NCBI RefSeq assembly: GCF_014651895.1
Contig: NZ_BMXT01000001.1
Coordinates: 682,001-746,000 of the forward strand
Origin: Rhodanobacter panaciterrae
GTDB lineage: Bacteria > Pseudomonadota > Gammaproteobacteria > Xanthomonadales > Rhodanobacteraceae
DNA length: 64,000 bases
Direction: 5' to 3'
Within the stretch, counting starts at the first letter, position 1; each line of letters starts with the position of its first letter. A model generated the notes under the pieces. The model was not told where the DNA came from and did not search any database. It saw only the letters and a list, made by a program, of their open reading frames with translations. The translations under genes were made by a program, and so were the position numbers. This document shows positions 56,327 to 64,000 of the stretch, piece by piece.

Positions 56327-56460
56327 CCTCTCCCCTCTGGGGAGAGGATTGAGGTGAGGGGGCGGGTACTCGCGAAAACCGTAGATCAAAGCGCTTTTCG
56401 ATGAGAGCTTTCGCGAGGTTGGCCCCTCACCTCGGCCCTCTCCCCAGAGGGGAGAGGGGG
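56327..56460. repeat. Inverted pair of REP-like elements
   Basis: The left arm (56327-56362) begins CCTCTCCCCTCTGGGGAGAG and ends TGAGGTGAGGGGG. The right arm (56423-56460) begins CCCCTCACC and ends CTCTCCCCAGAGGGGAGAGG. They are near reverse complements of each other, and each also folds by itself (CTCTCCCCTCTGGGGAGAG). The form matches REP/BIME doublets of gammaproteobacteria. It separates the aldolase stop from the amidohydrolase start within the minus-strand operon and may affect their relative transcript stability. Confidence 0.85.
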
Positions 56461-56463
56461 AAG

Positions 56464-57381
56464 TCAGCGCGGATACTTCGCCATGATGTCATGCACCTGC
56501 CGCGTCAGCGCTACGGCCTGATCGAACGGACGCAGCCACATGTTGCGGCCGAACATCACGCCATTGGCGCCGGACTGCATGTAGAACTCGACCTTGCGCA
56601 GTACGGCTGCGTCATCGTCGTTCTTCTCGCCGCCGGAGAACAGCACCATCGTGCGGCCGGCCGAACGCACCACGCGTGCGCAGCGGGCACCGGCATCTTC
56701 CTGCAGCTTGTCGTACGGCGCCGGCACATTGGCCACGCTGTCGTTCGGCTCGTGCAGCTTGACGATGTCGGCACCCATTTCCAGCGCGACGCGGGCAGCA
56801 TAATCCTGTGCATACAAGGTATTCGTGCCGCCCTTGGCGTTGACGGCGCCGCCACGCGGATACGCCCACATCACCAGCGGCATGCCGTAGCGCTCGCAAT
56901 CCTGGCGCACCTTCTCGAACTGGCGGAACTCGTCGTGCTGGCGCGGCGAGCCCACGTACATGGTGTAGCCGACCGCATCGGCACCGAGGCGCACGGCATC
57001 CTCGACCGAGGCGAACAGCGGCGAGGTGGCCTCGGCGTCGCTGGCGATATTGGTCTTGCCGTTGAGCTTGAGGATCAGCGGCACCCGGCCGCAGTACTCG
57101 GTCATGTACTTCTCGGCCAGGCCAATGCCCAGCGCGATGGCAGAAAAACCCCCGGCCGCGGCGAGCTCAAACTGGTAGCTCGGATCGACGGCCGGCGGGT
57201 GGGGAAAGAAATCGGTGGGACCATGCTCCAGTCCCTGGTCAAGCGGCAGCACCAGCAAGCTGCCGTTGCGCGGGCCGTGGCCGTACAGCAACCGCCACAG
57301 GCGGGTGCGCTTGCCGTGGGACAGGGCGAGCCGGGAAAGTTGGCTGCCAGTGTTCGAAACCTCTTGCAAGCTTTGTTTCAT
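56464..57381 (-). CDS. Class I aldolase of the DhnA/LsrF family
   Basis: A 305-residue TIM-barrel aldolase. Landmarks are LVLPLDQGLEHGPTDFFPHP, GGFSAIALGIGLAEKY, LILKLNGKTN (probable Schiff-base lysine region), VGYTMYVGSPRQ, and the phosphate-binding VLFSGGEKND and GANGVMFGRNMW. The family includes archaeal-type fructose-bisphosphate aldolase and LsrF. Here it would cleave a hexose 1,6-bisphosphate made by the kinases of the opposite operon. The ATG at 57381 is divergent from the SIS gene, across the operator region. Confidence 0.88.
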   Translation of the reverse strand: MKQSLQEVSNTGSQLSRLALSHGKRTRLWRLLYGHGPRNGSLLVLPLDQGLEHGPTDFFPHPPAVDPSYQFELAAAGGFSAIALGIGLAEKYMTEYCGRVPLILKLNGKTNIASDAEATSPLFASVEDAVRLGADAVGYTMYVGSPRQHDEFRQFEKVRQDCERYGMPLVMWAYPRGGAVNAKGGTNTLYAQDYAARVALEMGADIVKLHEPNDSVANVPAPYDKLQEDAGARCARVVRSAGRTMVLFSGGEKNDDDAAVLRKVEFYMQSGANGVMFGRNMWLRPFDQAVALTRQVHDIMAKYPR

Positions 57382-57429
57382 TTCGAATACTCTCGGTTCA
57401 GAAGCTACATACTTTCATATTCAATCGAA

Positions 57430-57456
57430 TTTGGCAAAATGTCAAAATTAGGCAAA
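57430..57456. promoter_or_regulatory. Direct-repeat operator candidate between the two sugar operons
   Basis: TTTGGCAAA (57430-57438) and TTAGGCAAA (57448-57456) form a direct repeat with an 18-base period, in an AT-rich stretch unlike the surrounding coding DNA. The reverse strand has a perfect TTGACA (57445-57440), a -35 candidate for the aldolase operon. DeoR-family repressors commonly bind such repeats. The binding protein is inferred to be the product of the gene at 54285-55094. Confidence 0.55.
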
Positions 57457-57474
57457 CAAACGAAAGATTCGGTG

Positions 57475-58638
57475 ATGCTGGATGTGCTGCTCGCGGCTCC
57501 GCTGGCGGAGCAGCGAGCGCGCGGCTATGCCGATACCTTGCGCGAGATCCTGCAGCAGCCGACGACTTGGTTGGGTACGGCCGATCTGCTGTGCCAGCCG
57601 CGGCTGCGCGAGCAATTGCAGGCAGCGCTGGTACCGCGACCGAGCCATATCGTGCTGACCGGTTCGGGCAGCTCGATGTATATCGGCGAATGCCTTGCAC
57701 CCACCTTGCAGCTCGGCCTGGGCATCCCGGCGCAGGCCATCGCGGCCGGCACTTTGCTCACCCACTGGCGCAGTGTGCTCCCGTCCGGCGCCGGCTTGCT
57801 GATTTCGCTGGCGCGCTCGGGCGACAGCCCGGAAAGCTGCGGTGTGGTGGATCGCCTGTTGGCGGATGCGCCCGACTACCGCCATCTGGTGATCACCTGC
57901 AACGCCAACGGCAAGCTCGCCACCAGTTACCGCAGCGATTCGCGGGTCACCGTGCTGGTGCTGGACGAGCGCACCAATGACCGCAGCCTGGTGATGACCA
58001 GCAGCTTCACCAACCTGTTGCTGGCCGGCTTCGGTCTGGTTCAGCGCGAAAGCAACGATGCGATCGACGCAGTGAACCGGCTGGCGCGCAGTGTCCAGCA
58101 CGTCTTCGATGCACAGGCTGATGCACTCGCGACGGTTGCTCGCGGTGAATTCAGCAACGTCGTCTATCTCGGCAGTGGTGGCGCGCTCGGCGCGGCCCAT
58201 GAGTCCGCATTGAAGATGCTGGAGATGAGCGGCGGCGCGGTGGTGACGATGGCGGAGACTTATCTCGGCCTGCGCCACGGGCCGATGTCCAGCCTGGACG
58301 AGCAGACCCTGGTGGTCGGTTTCCTGTCGCCGGACCCGGCGGTGCGTGCATACGAACTCGACCTGCTGCGTGAACTGTCACGCAAGCAACTGGGCATGAC
58401 CCGGGTGTTGGTGGGCGAAGGCATTCCTGCCGATGTGCTGGGTCCGAACGACGTGGCGGTGGACTTGGCGGGCCTCGATGCGATCGACGATGCGCTGCCG
58501 TTGCTGGCGGATGTGGCGGTGGGGCAATTGCTCGCGTTCTTCCGTTGCCTGGAACTGGGCGGCAAGCCGGATACGCCGTCGCAGGGCGTGCTGACGCGCG
58601 TGGTCGAGCACTTTCCGATGCATTCGGGGGCAGCATGA
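57475..58638 (+). CDS. SIS-domain sugar-phosphate isomerase/deaminase-like protein (AgaS/FrlB-like)
   Basis: A 387-residue protein with two SIS domains: HIVLTGSGSSMYIGECLAPT, LLISLARSGDSPESCGVVDR, VYLGSGGALGAAHESALKML and MAETYLGLRHGPMSSLDEQT. This arrangement occurs in AgaS (galactosamine-6-phosphate deaminase/isomerase) and in fructosamine-6-phosphate deglycases. The substrate cannot be fixed from sequence. I chose the ATG at 57475 because upstream codons (57439-57474) are AT-rich and sit in the operator. An ATG at 57439 is in frame and cannot be excluded. The next gene overlaps its stop codon. Confidence 0.88.
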   Translation: MLDVLLAAPLAEQRARGYADTLREILQQPTTWLGTADLLCQPRLREQLQAALVPRPSHIVLTGSGSSMYIGECLAPTLQLGLGIPAQAIAAGTLLTHWRSVLPSGAGLLISLARSGDSPESCGVVDRLLADAPDYRHLVITCNANGKLATSYRSDSRVTVLVLDERTNDRSLVMTSSFTNLLLAGFGLVQRESNDAIDAVNRLARSVQHVFDAQADALATVARGEFSNVVYLGSGGALGAAHESALKMLEMSGGAVVTMAETYLGLRHGPMSSLDEQTLVVGFLSPDPAVRAYELDLLRELSRKQLGMTRVLVGEGIPADVLGPNDVAVDLAGLDAIDDALPLLADVAVGQLLAFFRCLELGGKPDTPSQGVLTRVVEHFPMHSGAA

Positions 58639-59558
58639 AGCGCATCCTGGTCGTCGGCGAAATCAACGTCGATCTGGTCTTCAAGCATTGCCATGCGCTG
58701 CCCGCGCCAGGCCGCGAGGTGCTGGCCGACGATTTCTGCATGACACCAGGCAGCTCCTCGATGATCTGTGCGATGGGGCTGGCCCGACTGGGCAATCCCG
58801 TCGCCTTCCGCGGCAAGCTCGGTGCCGACAGCTGGGGCGCCTATTGTCTCGATGCGCTGCGTAACGCCGGCATCGACATCACCGCCGTGCAGCCGGACGC
58901 GACCTTGCGCACCGGCGTCACCGTCTCGCTGTCGACGCCGCAGGATCGCGCCCTGGTGACGTTCCCCGGCGCGATCGCTGCGTTGCGTGCGGACGAAGTG
59001 GACGACGCGTTGCTGGCCGGCGCCGATCACCTGCATGTTTCCTCGTACTACCTGCAGCGTGCGCTGCGGCCCGATTGCCGCGCGCTGTTCGCGCGCGCGC
59101 ATGCCGCCGGTCTGAGCACCTCGCTCGATCCCGGCTTCGATCCAGAGCAGACGTGGGCGTCCGACCTGCTCGGCACGCTGGAGGAAGTCGACCTGTTCCT
59201 ACCCAACGAGATGGAGCTGGCGGCCATCACGGGCCGCGAGCGGGTACTCGATGGCTTGCGCGCGCTGCACAACGGACGCACGCAAACCGTGGTGAAGCGC
59301 GGACAACTCGGCTGCGCCAGCCTGGATCAGGGACAGCTGCTCGAAGTGCCGGCGTTTGCCGTCAAACCGGTCGACAGTACTGGCGCCGGCGATTCGTTCG
59401 ACGCCGGTTTCCTGCATGCGTGGCTGCGCGGCCAGACGCTGCATGACTGCATGCGCTGGGGCAGTGCCTGCGGCAGCCTCTCCACGCGACGCACCGGTGG
59501 TACGGTTGGCCAGGCCAGCGTGTCGGAAGTGGACACTTTGTTGGCGAACGTGCCGTGA
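58635..59558 (+). CDS. PfkB-family carbohydrate kinase (ribokinase-like)
   Basis: A 307-residue kinase. The N-terminal MKRILVVGEINVDLVF, FCMTPGSSSMICAMGLARLG and FRGKLGADSWGAYCLDALRN match the family. The C-terminal anion-hole/catalytic motif DSTGAGDSFDAGF holds the catalytic Asp. It phosphorylates a hexose or related sugar. It overlaps the SIS gene by four bases (ATGA) and the following kinase gene by four (GTGA). The substrate is unknown. Confidence 0.9.
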   Translation: MKRILVVGEINVDLVFKHCHALPAPGREVLADDFCMTPGSSSMICAMGLARLGNPVAFRGKLGADSWGAYCLDALRNAGIDITAVQPDATLRTGVTVSLSTPQDRALVTFPGAIAALRADEVDDALLAGADHLHVSSYYLQRALRPDCRALFARAHAAGLSTSLDPGFDPEQTWASDLLGTLEEVDLFLPNEMELAAITGRERVLDGLRALHNGRTQTVVKRGQLGCASLDQGQLLEVPAFAVKPVDSTGAGDSFDAGFLHAWLRGQTLHDCMRWGSACGSLSTRRTGGTVGQASVSEVDTLLANVP

Positions 59559-60484
59559 TCACCGTCATCGGTTTCAACACCGCGATCGACCGGCTCATCC
59601 GGCTGGACACGTTGCGTCCTGGCGAAGTCAGCCGCGCCCTCGACGAACAGGCGTATCCCGGCGGCAAGGGCTTGCACGTGGCACAGACGATCGCCGCGCT
59701 GGGCGAGCGCGTGCAACTGGTCGGCCTGGTCGACCCGGCGCACCGCAACATGATCGGTCGGCTGATGTGCGAGCGCGGCGTGCTGTTCCACGGCATCGAA
59801 GTCGCGGACAACCTGCGCACTTGCATCGCGCTGCAGGATGCGAGCGGCCAGATCACCGAGATTCTCGGTCAGGGCCCGCTGCTGGATGGCGCACAGCAAG
59901 AGGCACTGCTGCGGGCATTCCGTCGTGGCGTCGATGACAGCGATCTGATCGTGCTGTCCGGCAGCCTGCCGCGCGGCTTTGCGCCGACCACCTATGCCGA
60001 ACTGGCCGCGCATGTGCACGATGCCGGCAAACGTTGCCTAGTTGATGCCGGCGGCGAGCTGCTGCAGCGCGCCGTGCAGGCCAAACCATTTCTGGTCAAG
60101 CCCAATCGCGACGAGATCAGCGAGTTGCTCGGTCGCGCGATTGGCGATCTCGCGGCAGCCACCGACGCGGTTCGCGAACTGCATGCGCGTGGCGTCGCGA
60201 TACCGGTAGTGACGATGGGCGCGCTGGGCGCGGTGGCTGCCGATGCGAGTGGCGTCTGGCACGCCGCGATCGAGCTGGCACATGTGCGCAACACGGTGGG
60301 CTCGGGTGACTGCCTGCTGGCCGGCATCACGGTAGGCATGGCGCGGAGCATGAATTTGGAAGAGACCTTGCGTTTGGGCGTTGCTTGCGGCGCGGCCAAT
60401 GCGCAGGGTGAGGAAACCGGTTTCGTCGAACGGCGGACGGTAGAGGCGTTGCTCTCTCAGGTACGAGTGCACCGCCTGGCTTGA
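59555..60484 (+). CDS. PfkB-family 1-phosphofructokinase / tagatose-6-phosphate kinase-like
   Basis: A 309-residue kinase of the hexose-phosphate kinase branch (LacC/FruK-like): FNTAIDRLIRLDTLRPGEVS, YPGGKGLHVAQTIAALGERV, VLSGSLPRGF, VKPNRDEISELLG and the catalytic VGSGDCLLAGITVGMA. It probably makes a 1,6-bisphosphate that the DhnA-type aldolase of the divergent operon could cleave. Two PfkB kinases in one operon suggest successive phosphorylations, first of the free sugar, then of the sugar phosphate. Confidence 0.88.
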   Translation: MITVIGFNTAIDRLIRLDTLRPGEVSRALDEQAYPGGKGLHVAQTIAALGERVQLVGLVDPAHRNMIGRLMCERGVLFHGIEVADNLRTCIALQDASGQITEILGQGPLLDGAQQEALLRAFRRGVDDSDLIVLSGSLPRGFAPTTYAELAAHVHDAGKRCLVDAGGELLQRAVQAKPFLVKPNRDEISELLGRAIGDLAAATDAVRELHARGVAIPVVTMGALGAVAADASGVWHAAIELAHVRNTVGSGDCLLAGITVGMARSMNLEETLRLGVACGAANAQGEETGFVERRTVEALLSQVRVHRLA

Positions 60485-60673
60485 CTGAAAAGCAGGGAGT
60501 CAAACCGGATCACCGACCGGTCCGGCGGAGACGCTTGTGCCAAAAATTTTGATGAAGGTGCAAACAAGTTCGTGGGCAGGAGGCGTTTCCACGAGTAACC
60601 ACAACCGCCTTGCAGCAGAGGGGAGAAGTCGTATCTGTGCAGGGCGATAGCGAACCACGGGAGAGGCATTCCA

Positions 60674-63600
60674 ATGCGTATTGAAAAGAATGATGGTTTT
60701 GCGGTCGAAGGCAAGGCGCGCAGTTTCAGGCGAACCATGCTCGTCATGGGGTTGCTGGCTGCGCTTGGTGCGAACACCGTACACGCGCAGTCGACCACCA
60801 GCACCATTTTTGGCCGTGCTCCGGTACAGGCAGGCGAAACCATCGCTATTCGCAACAGCTCCGGCCTTGCACGTACCGTCAATGTCGATAGCCAGGGGCG
60901 ATACAGCGCGACCCAGCTTCCGATCGGCACGTATTCGATCACCTTGATGCAGGACGGGAAGGTCGTGCAGACGCGTGACAACGTGGTGCTGCAAGTGGGC
61001 ATAAGTGCGGAGATTTCGTTCAATGACAGTGGCGCTGCAGCGGGCGCGGGAAATGCGAAGCAACTGGCGGGGGTGAACGTTTCGGCCAACGCGCTGCCGC
61101 CGATCGACGTCAGCTCGGTGGACTCGCGCACGGTTCTCACTGCCGACCAGCTCGCCAAGCTGCCGCTGGCGCATTCCGCGGAAGCGGCTGCGTTGCTGGC
61201 GCCGGCGACCAACCTCGGTGCGGGCGGCGCGAGGAGCACGACGGGCCAACCGCTGATCAGCTTCGGCGGTTCGTCGTCCACGGAGAACGCGTACTACCTC
61301 AATGGATTCAACACCACCGATCCGAACCTCTCCCAAGGCGGCATCACCTTGCCGTATGGCTCCATCGACCAGGAGGAGGTCTACACCGGCGGCTACAGCG
61401 CGCAGTACGGGCGCAGCGATGGTGGCGTGCTCAACATGATCGGCAAGAGCGGCACCAACGACTGGCATTTCGGTGGACAGTATCTCTACCAGCCGTCGTC
61501 GATGGTCGCGAGCCAGAACAGCACCTACTACGCGAATGGTCTGCCGCCATCGCCTGTGGCCGGCCGCCTGTACGACCCGAGGAACCAGAACAACAGCTGG
61601 ACGTCCGTTTACGACCTCTACGTGGGCGGCCCGCTGATCAAGGATCGCCTGTTCCTGTTCGCCTCGGCGGAAATGACCCACACGGAAGGAAACTCGGTCA
61701 ACAGCGTTTCTTCCGGCACCGACTCGCACTACAAGAGCACGCTGCCCAAGTGGTATGCCAAGGTCAACTGGAACATCAACGACAGCAACCTGCTGGAGCT
61801 GACCGGGGCGTCCGAGAAGAGCGAGGGGAGCGGCTCCGTCTACAAGTACGACTACAACACCCTGAGCGATTCGGGCTTCAAGTCCTACGCCAACAACACC
61901 AAGCATGGCGGCGACATGTGGTCGGCGAAGTTCACCAGCTACATCACGGACAAGCTGACCCTGACCGCCTTGTACGGCAGCATGAAGACGCGCAGCTACA
62001 GCCAGTCCCCCGCCTACGATCCGAACCTGACGTACATCGGCAACTACACGGCCCAGAATCCGGCACTGAACGGCGGAACGCCGATCAGCAACAACCAGAA
62101 CGTCAACCAGATCACCAACCCGGGCATGAATTTCGTGTCCACCAATTTGCGCGTCGCGCTGACGTATTCCCTGGGCGACCACACGATCACCGCCGGCATC
62201 GACAACCTGCGCACGGCGGCCAGGAATCAGGACGAGTTGACCTCCGGGCCGGGCTACCAATGGATTTATGGTTATGTGACGCCCGCGAATCAGCCGCTGT
62301 TTCCCAGCCTCGGTGTGGGAGCTCCGGCCAGTTACCCGAACGGGGCGAGTGGCTACTACGCCTACAAGTACATCTTCAACCAGGGCGGCAACCTGTTCTC
62401 CAGCGAGCGCGCCGAGTACATCGAGGACCAGTGGCAGTTCAACGACCGACTGCTGTTCTCCATCGGCCTGCGCGACGACGGCTTCACCAACACCAATGCC
62501 AGCGCCAGCGCCTATATGCGCCAGACCAAGCCGCAGTGGGCGCCGCGCCTGGGCTTCAGCTGGGACGTGTTCGGTGACAGCTCGTTCAAGGTGTTCGGCA
62601 ATGCCGGGCGTTACTACCTCGGCTCGCCGATCGCCCCGGGCGATCCCGCCAACGGTTACGTGGCCACCTCGCAGTTCTACACGTACAGCGGCATCGCGGC
62701 GGACGGCACGCCAACCGGCCTGACGCAGATGTCGCCGCCGGTGTCGCCGAACGGTGCCTACGGCCAGACGCCCGATCCACGCACCATGACAGCGACCAGC
62801 CTCAAGGCGATGGATCAGGACGAGTTCATGCTCGGCTTCAGCAAGACCGCCGGTCCGAATTGGGTTTATGGTGCCAAGCTCACCCGGCGCATGCTGCGGC
62901 ACGTGATCGACGATTGGTGCGACGTCCAGGCGGTGGTGGACAAGGCGGCTTCGGAAGGCATCACCGACGTCAACACCGCCACCTGCTACTACATCAACCC
63001 GGGCCACGCCAACACCTTCTCGGTGCAGGATCCGAGTGGCGCCTTCCACAGTGTGACGCTGTCCAACACCGACATGCAGTTCCCGCGTGCGGTGCGCCGC
63101 TATTACGCACTGGAGACCTTCCTCGAGCATCCGTTCGACGGCAAGTGGTACGGCAAGGTCAGCTATGCCTTCTCGCGCAGCTACGGCAACAGCGAAGGTC
63201 AGGGTCAGTCCGACATTCAGGCCATCGGCGGCACGCAGAACGAGGACTGGGATTTTCCGGAACTGATGGCTTACGCCAATGGCCCGCAAGGCAACGATCA
63301 TACGAACGTGATCAAGGCCTATGGCTACTACGCAGTAACGCCCGAGCTGCTGGTTTCGGCCAACCTCAACCTGACCTCGGGTGGACCGAAGTACTGTCTG
63401 GGCTACTACGGGCCAGGCCAGACTGATCCGGACGGTTACGGCTCCAACTATCACTGGTGCAACGGCCAGCCGTCGCCGCCGGGAGCCACCGGACGCCTGC
63501 CATGGCTGAAGCAGCTTGACCTGGGCATCCACTACCGCCCGGCGTTTGCCGAACACAAGCTCGGTTTCAGCCTGGACGTGTTCAACGTGTTCAACGGTCA

Positions 63601-63727
63601 GGCGCCGCTCAACCTGTCGCCCGACTACAACGGGAACAGCGCGGGCACGCCGAACCCGCTCTACGGCACGCCGATGGTGCTGCAGTCGCCGCGTTATGTG
63701 CGGGTCGGCGTTACCTACGACTACTGA
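60674..63727 (+). CDS. TonB-dependent outer-membrane receptor with carboxypeptidase-regulatory-like N-domain
   Basis: A 1017-residue receptor. The signal peptide ends near GANTVHAQ (residue 38). Residues ~40-115 form a carboxypeptidase regulatory-like fold (RNSSGLARTVNVDSQGRYSA). The plug (about 125-240) contains LPLAHSAEAAALLAPATNLG and ENAYYLNGFNTTDPNLSQGG. The rest is a beta-barrel ending VRVGVTYDY. The layout resembles Oar-like receptors of Xanthomonadales. Immediately after the kinases, it is probably the outer-membrane uptake route for the cluster's substrate. Confidence 0.92.
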   Translation: MRIEKNDGFAVEGKARSFRRTMLVMGLLAALGANTVHAQSTTSTIFGRAPVQAGETIAIRNSSGLARTVNVDSQGRYSATQLPIGTYSITLMQDGKVVQTRDNVVLQVGISAEISFNDSGAAAGAGNAKQLAGVNVSANALPPIDVSSVDSRTVLTADQLAKLPLAHSAEAAALLAPATNLGAGGARSTTGQPLISFGGSSSTENAYYLNGFNTTDPNLSQGGITLPYGSIDQEEVYTGGYSAQYGRSDGGVLNMIGKSGTNDWHFGGQYLYQPSSMVASQNSTYYANGLPPSPVAGRLYDPRNQNNSWTSVYDLYVGGPLIKDRLFLFASAEMTHTEGNSVNSVSSGTDSHYKSTLPKWYAKVNWNINDSNLLELTGASEKSEGSGSVYKYDYNTLSDSGFKSYANNTKHGGDMWSAKFTSYITDKLTLTALYGSMKTRSYSQSPAYDPNLTYIGNYTAQNPALNGGTPISNNQNVNQITNPGMNFVSTNLRVALTYSLGDHTITAGIDNLRTAARNQDELTSGPGYQWIYGYVTPANQPLFPSLGVGAPASYPNGASGYYAYKYIFNQGGNLFSSERAEYIEDQWQFNDRLLFSIGLRDDGFTNTNASASAYMRQTKPQWAPRLGFSWDVFGDSSFKVFGNAGRYYLGSPIAPGDPANGYVATSQFYTYSGIAADGTPTGLTQMSPPVSPNGAYGQTPDPRTMTATSLKAMDQDEFMLGFSKTAGPNWVYGAKLTRRMLRHVIDDWCDVQAVVDKAASEGITDVNTATCYYINPGHANTFSVQDPSGAFHSVTLSNTDMQFPRAVRRYYALETFLEHPFDGKWYGKVSYAFSRSYGNSEGQGQSDIQAIGGTQNEDWDFPELMAYANGPQGNDHTNVIKAYGYYAVTPELLVSANLNLTSGGPKYCLGYYGPGQTDPDGYGSNYHWCNGQPSPPGATGRLPWLKQLDLGIHYRPAFAEHKLGFSLDVFNVFNGQAPLNLSPDYNGNSAGTPNPLYGTPMVLQSPRYVRVGVTYDY

Positions 63728-63767
63728 CCCAGGACGGCGGCGATCCATGCCGCCTTGCGGTAACCGC

Positions 63768-63792
63768 CGCCGCCCGGCCATGCCGGGCGGCG
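63768..63792 (+). terminator. Hairpin after the TonB receptor gene
   Basis: CGCCGCCCGGC-CAT-GCCGGGCGGCG is an 11-bp perfect stem in the 127-base gap before the last gene. No T-run follows, so partial read-through is likely and the downstream gene may be in the same operon at lower level. Confidence 0.6.
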
Positions 63793-63854
63793 CCATTGAG
63801 TCACGCCGACGGGGCGCTTCCGTCGATCCAGTCAAATCATCACAAGAGGTAGTC

Positions 63855-64000
63855 ATGCCAGCATCGCGTCTCCAATCCTTTCGCTCGCCGTGCGTGAATC
63901 TGCTGGCTTCCTGCCTGCTTGCTGCGCTGGTGGGTTTCAGCACGGCGCATGCCGAGAACAGCGTCGCCACCGACAAGCGGGTGCTCGATCCCGGCACGGC
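63855..64000 (+). CDS. Exported protein, partial at the window edge
   Basis: An open frame from the ATG at 63855, preceded by AAGAGGT. It encodes a clear signal peptide (LASCLLAALVGFSTAHAENS). Only ~48 residues are available. The mature part starts SVATDKRVLDPGT and is not recognisable. By position after the receptor it may be a periplasmic or surface enzyme of the same sugar cluster. Confidence 0.75.
   Translation, partial: MPASRLQSFRSPCVNLLASCLLAALVGFSTAHAENSVATDKRVLDPGT

Noticed and set aside
56401..57474. Plus-strand extension upstream of the SIS-domain gene
   Set aside because: It is antisense to the aldolase gene and crosses the AT-rich operator; the protein begins near 57475 or 57439.
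60500..63997. An 1165-codon minus-strand frame opposite the TonB receptor
   Set aside because: Composition is typical of an antisense shadow (Arg, Val, Gly rich) and the plus-strand receptor is unambiguous.

Overview
The window looks like chromosomal DNA of a high-GC gammaproteobacterium of the order Xanthomonadales, most plausibly Rhodanobacteraceae (Rhodanobacter/Dyella-like). This is inferred from gene order (gcvR-bcp-PhoH; pcnB-folK-panBCD; queG/nnr-tsaE-amiB-mutL; rplU-rpmA-obgE), an LpxO-type lipid A hydroxylase, a BamC-like lipoprotein, several outer-membrane autotransporters, a large TonB receptor and strong GC bias at third codon positions. No 16S gene or search supports a genus call.

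Layout. 1-4.7 kb (minus strand): edge-truncated serine hydrolase, a SigJ-like sigma factor with a carboxymuconolactone-decarboxylase-like partner, LpxO and a methyltransferase. 4.8-9.7 kb: PIN-PhoH protein, Bcp peroxiredoxin and GcvR, divergent from dapA and a BamC-like lipoprotein; then a 7Fe ferredoxin and tRNA-Glu(CTC). 10.1-14.2 kb: pcnB-folK-panB-panC-panD, covering RNA polyadenylation, folate and pantothenate synthesis. 14.2-20.9 kb: queG divergent from nnr-tsaE-amiB-mutL. 20.9-28.5 kb: tandem DUF1684 genes, two enoyl-CoA hydratase-like genes, FKBP isomerase, DUF1289-CoA NUDIX-sulfurtransferase, DUF4139.

28.6-42.0 kb is the accessory core. A decayed acyl-CoA thioesterase copy lies on the left and an intact paralogue, next to uvrA and a remnant of a mannose-1-phosphate guanylyltransferase gene, lies on the right. 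Between them are a regulator fusing LexA-type, TrmB-type and LuxR-type DNA-binding domains with a palindrome over its ribosome-binding region, a 771-base non-coding stretch, a 1878-residue repetitive autotransporter, a coupled TIGR03032 - EF-hand - unknown gene set, and a secreted M4 metalloprotease. I treat this as a candidate surface-structure island and the best candidate for an undescribed system.

42-54 kb: uvrA, DUF2059, rplU-rpmA-obgE, acyl-CoA carboxylase beta subunit, Ala-rich lipoprotein, thiolase and a subtilisin-type autotransporter with a lipoprotein signal (SphB1/NalP-like architecture). 54.3-64 kb: a divergent sugar-catabolism cluster. Aldolase, amidohydrolase and a DeoR-type repressor are on the minus strand; an SIS-domain protein, two PfkB-family kinases, a TonB receptor and an edge-truncated secreted protein are on the plus strand. 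An AT-rich intergenic region with a direct repeat separates the two arms. The substrate is not evident and may be an amino sugar or other modified hexose.
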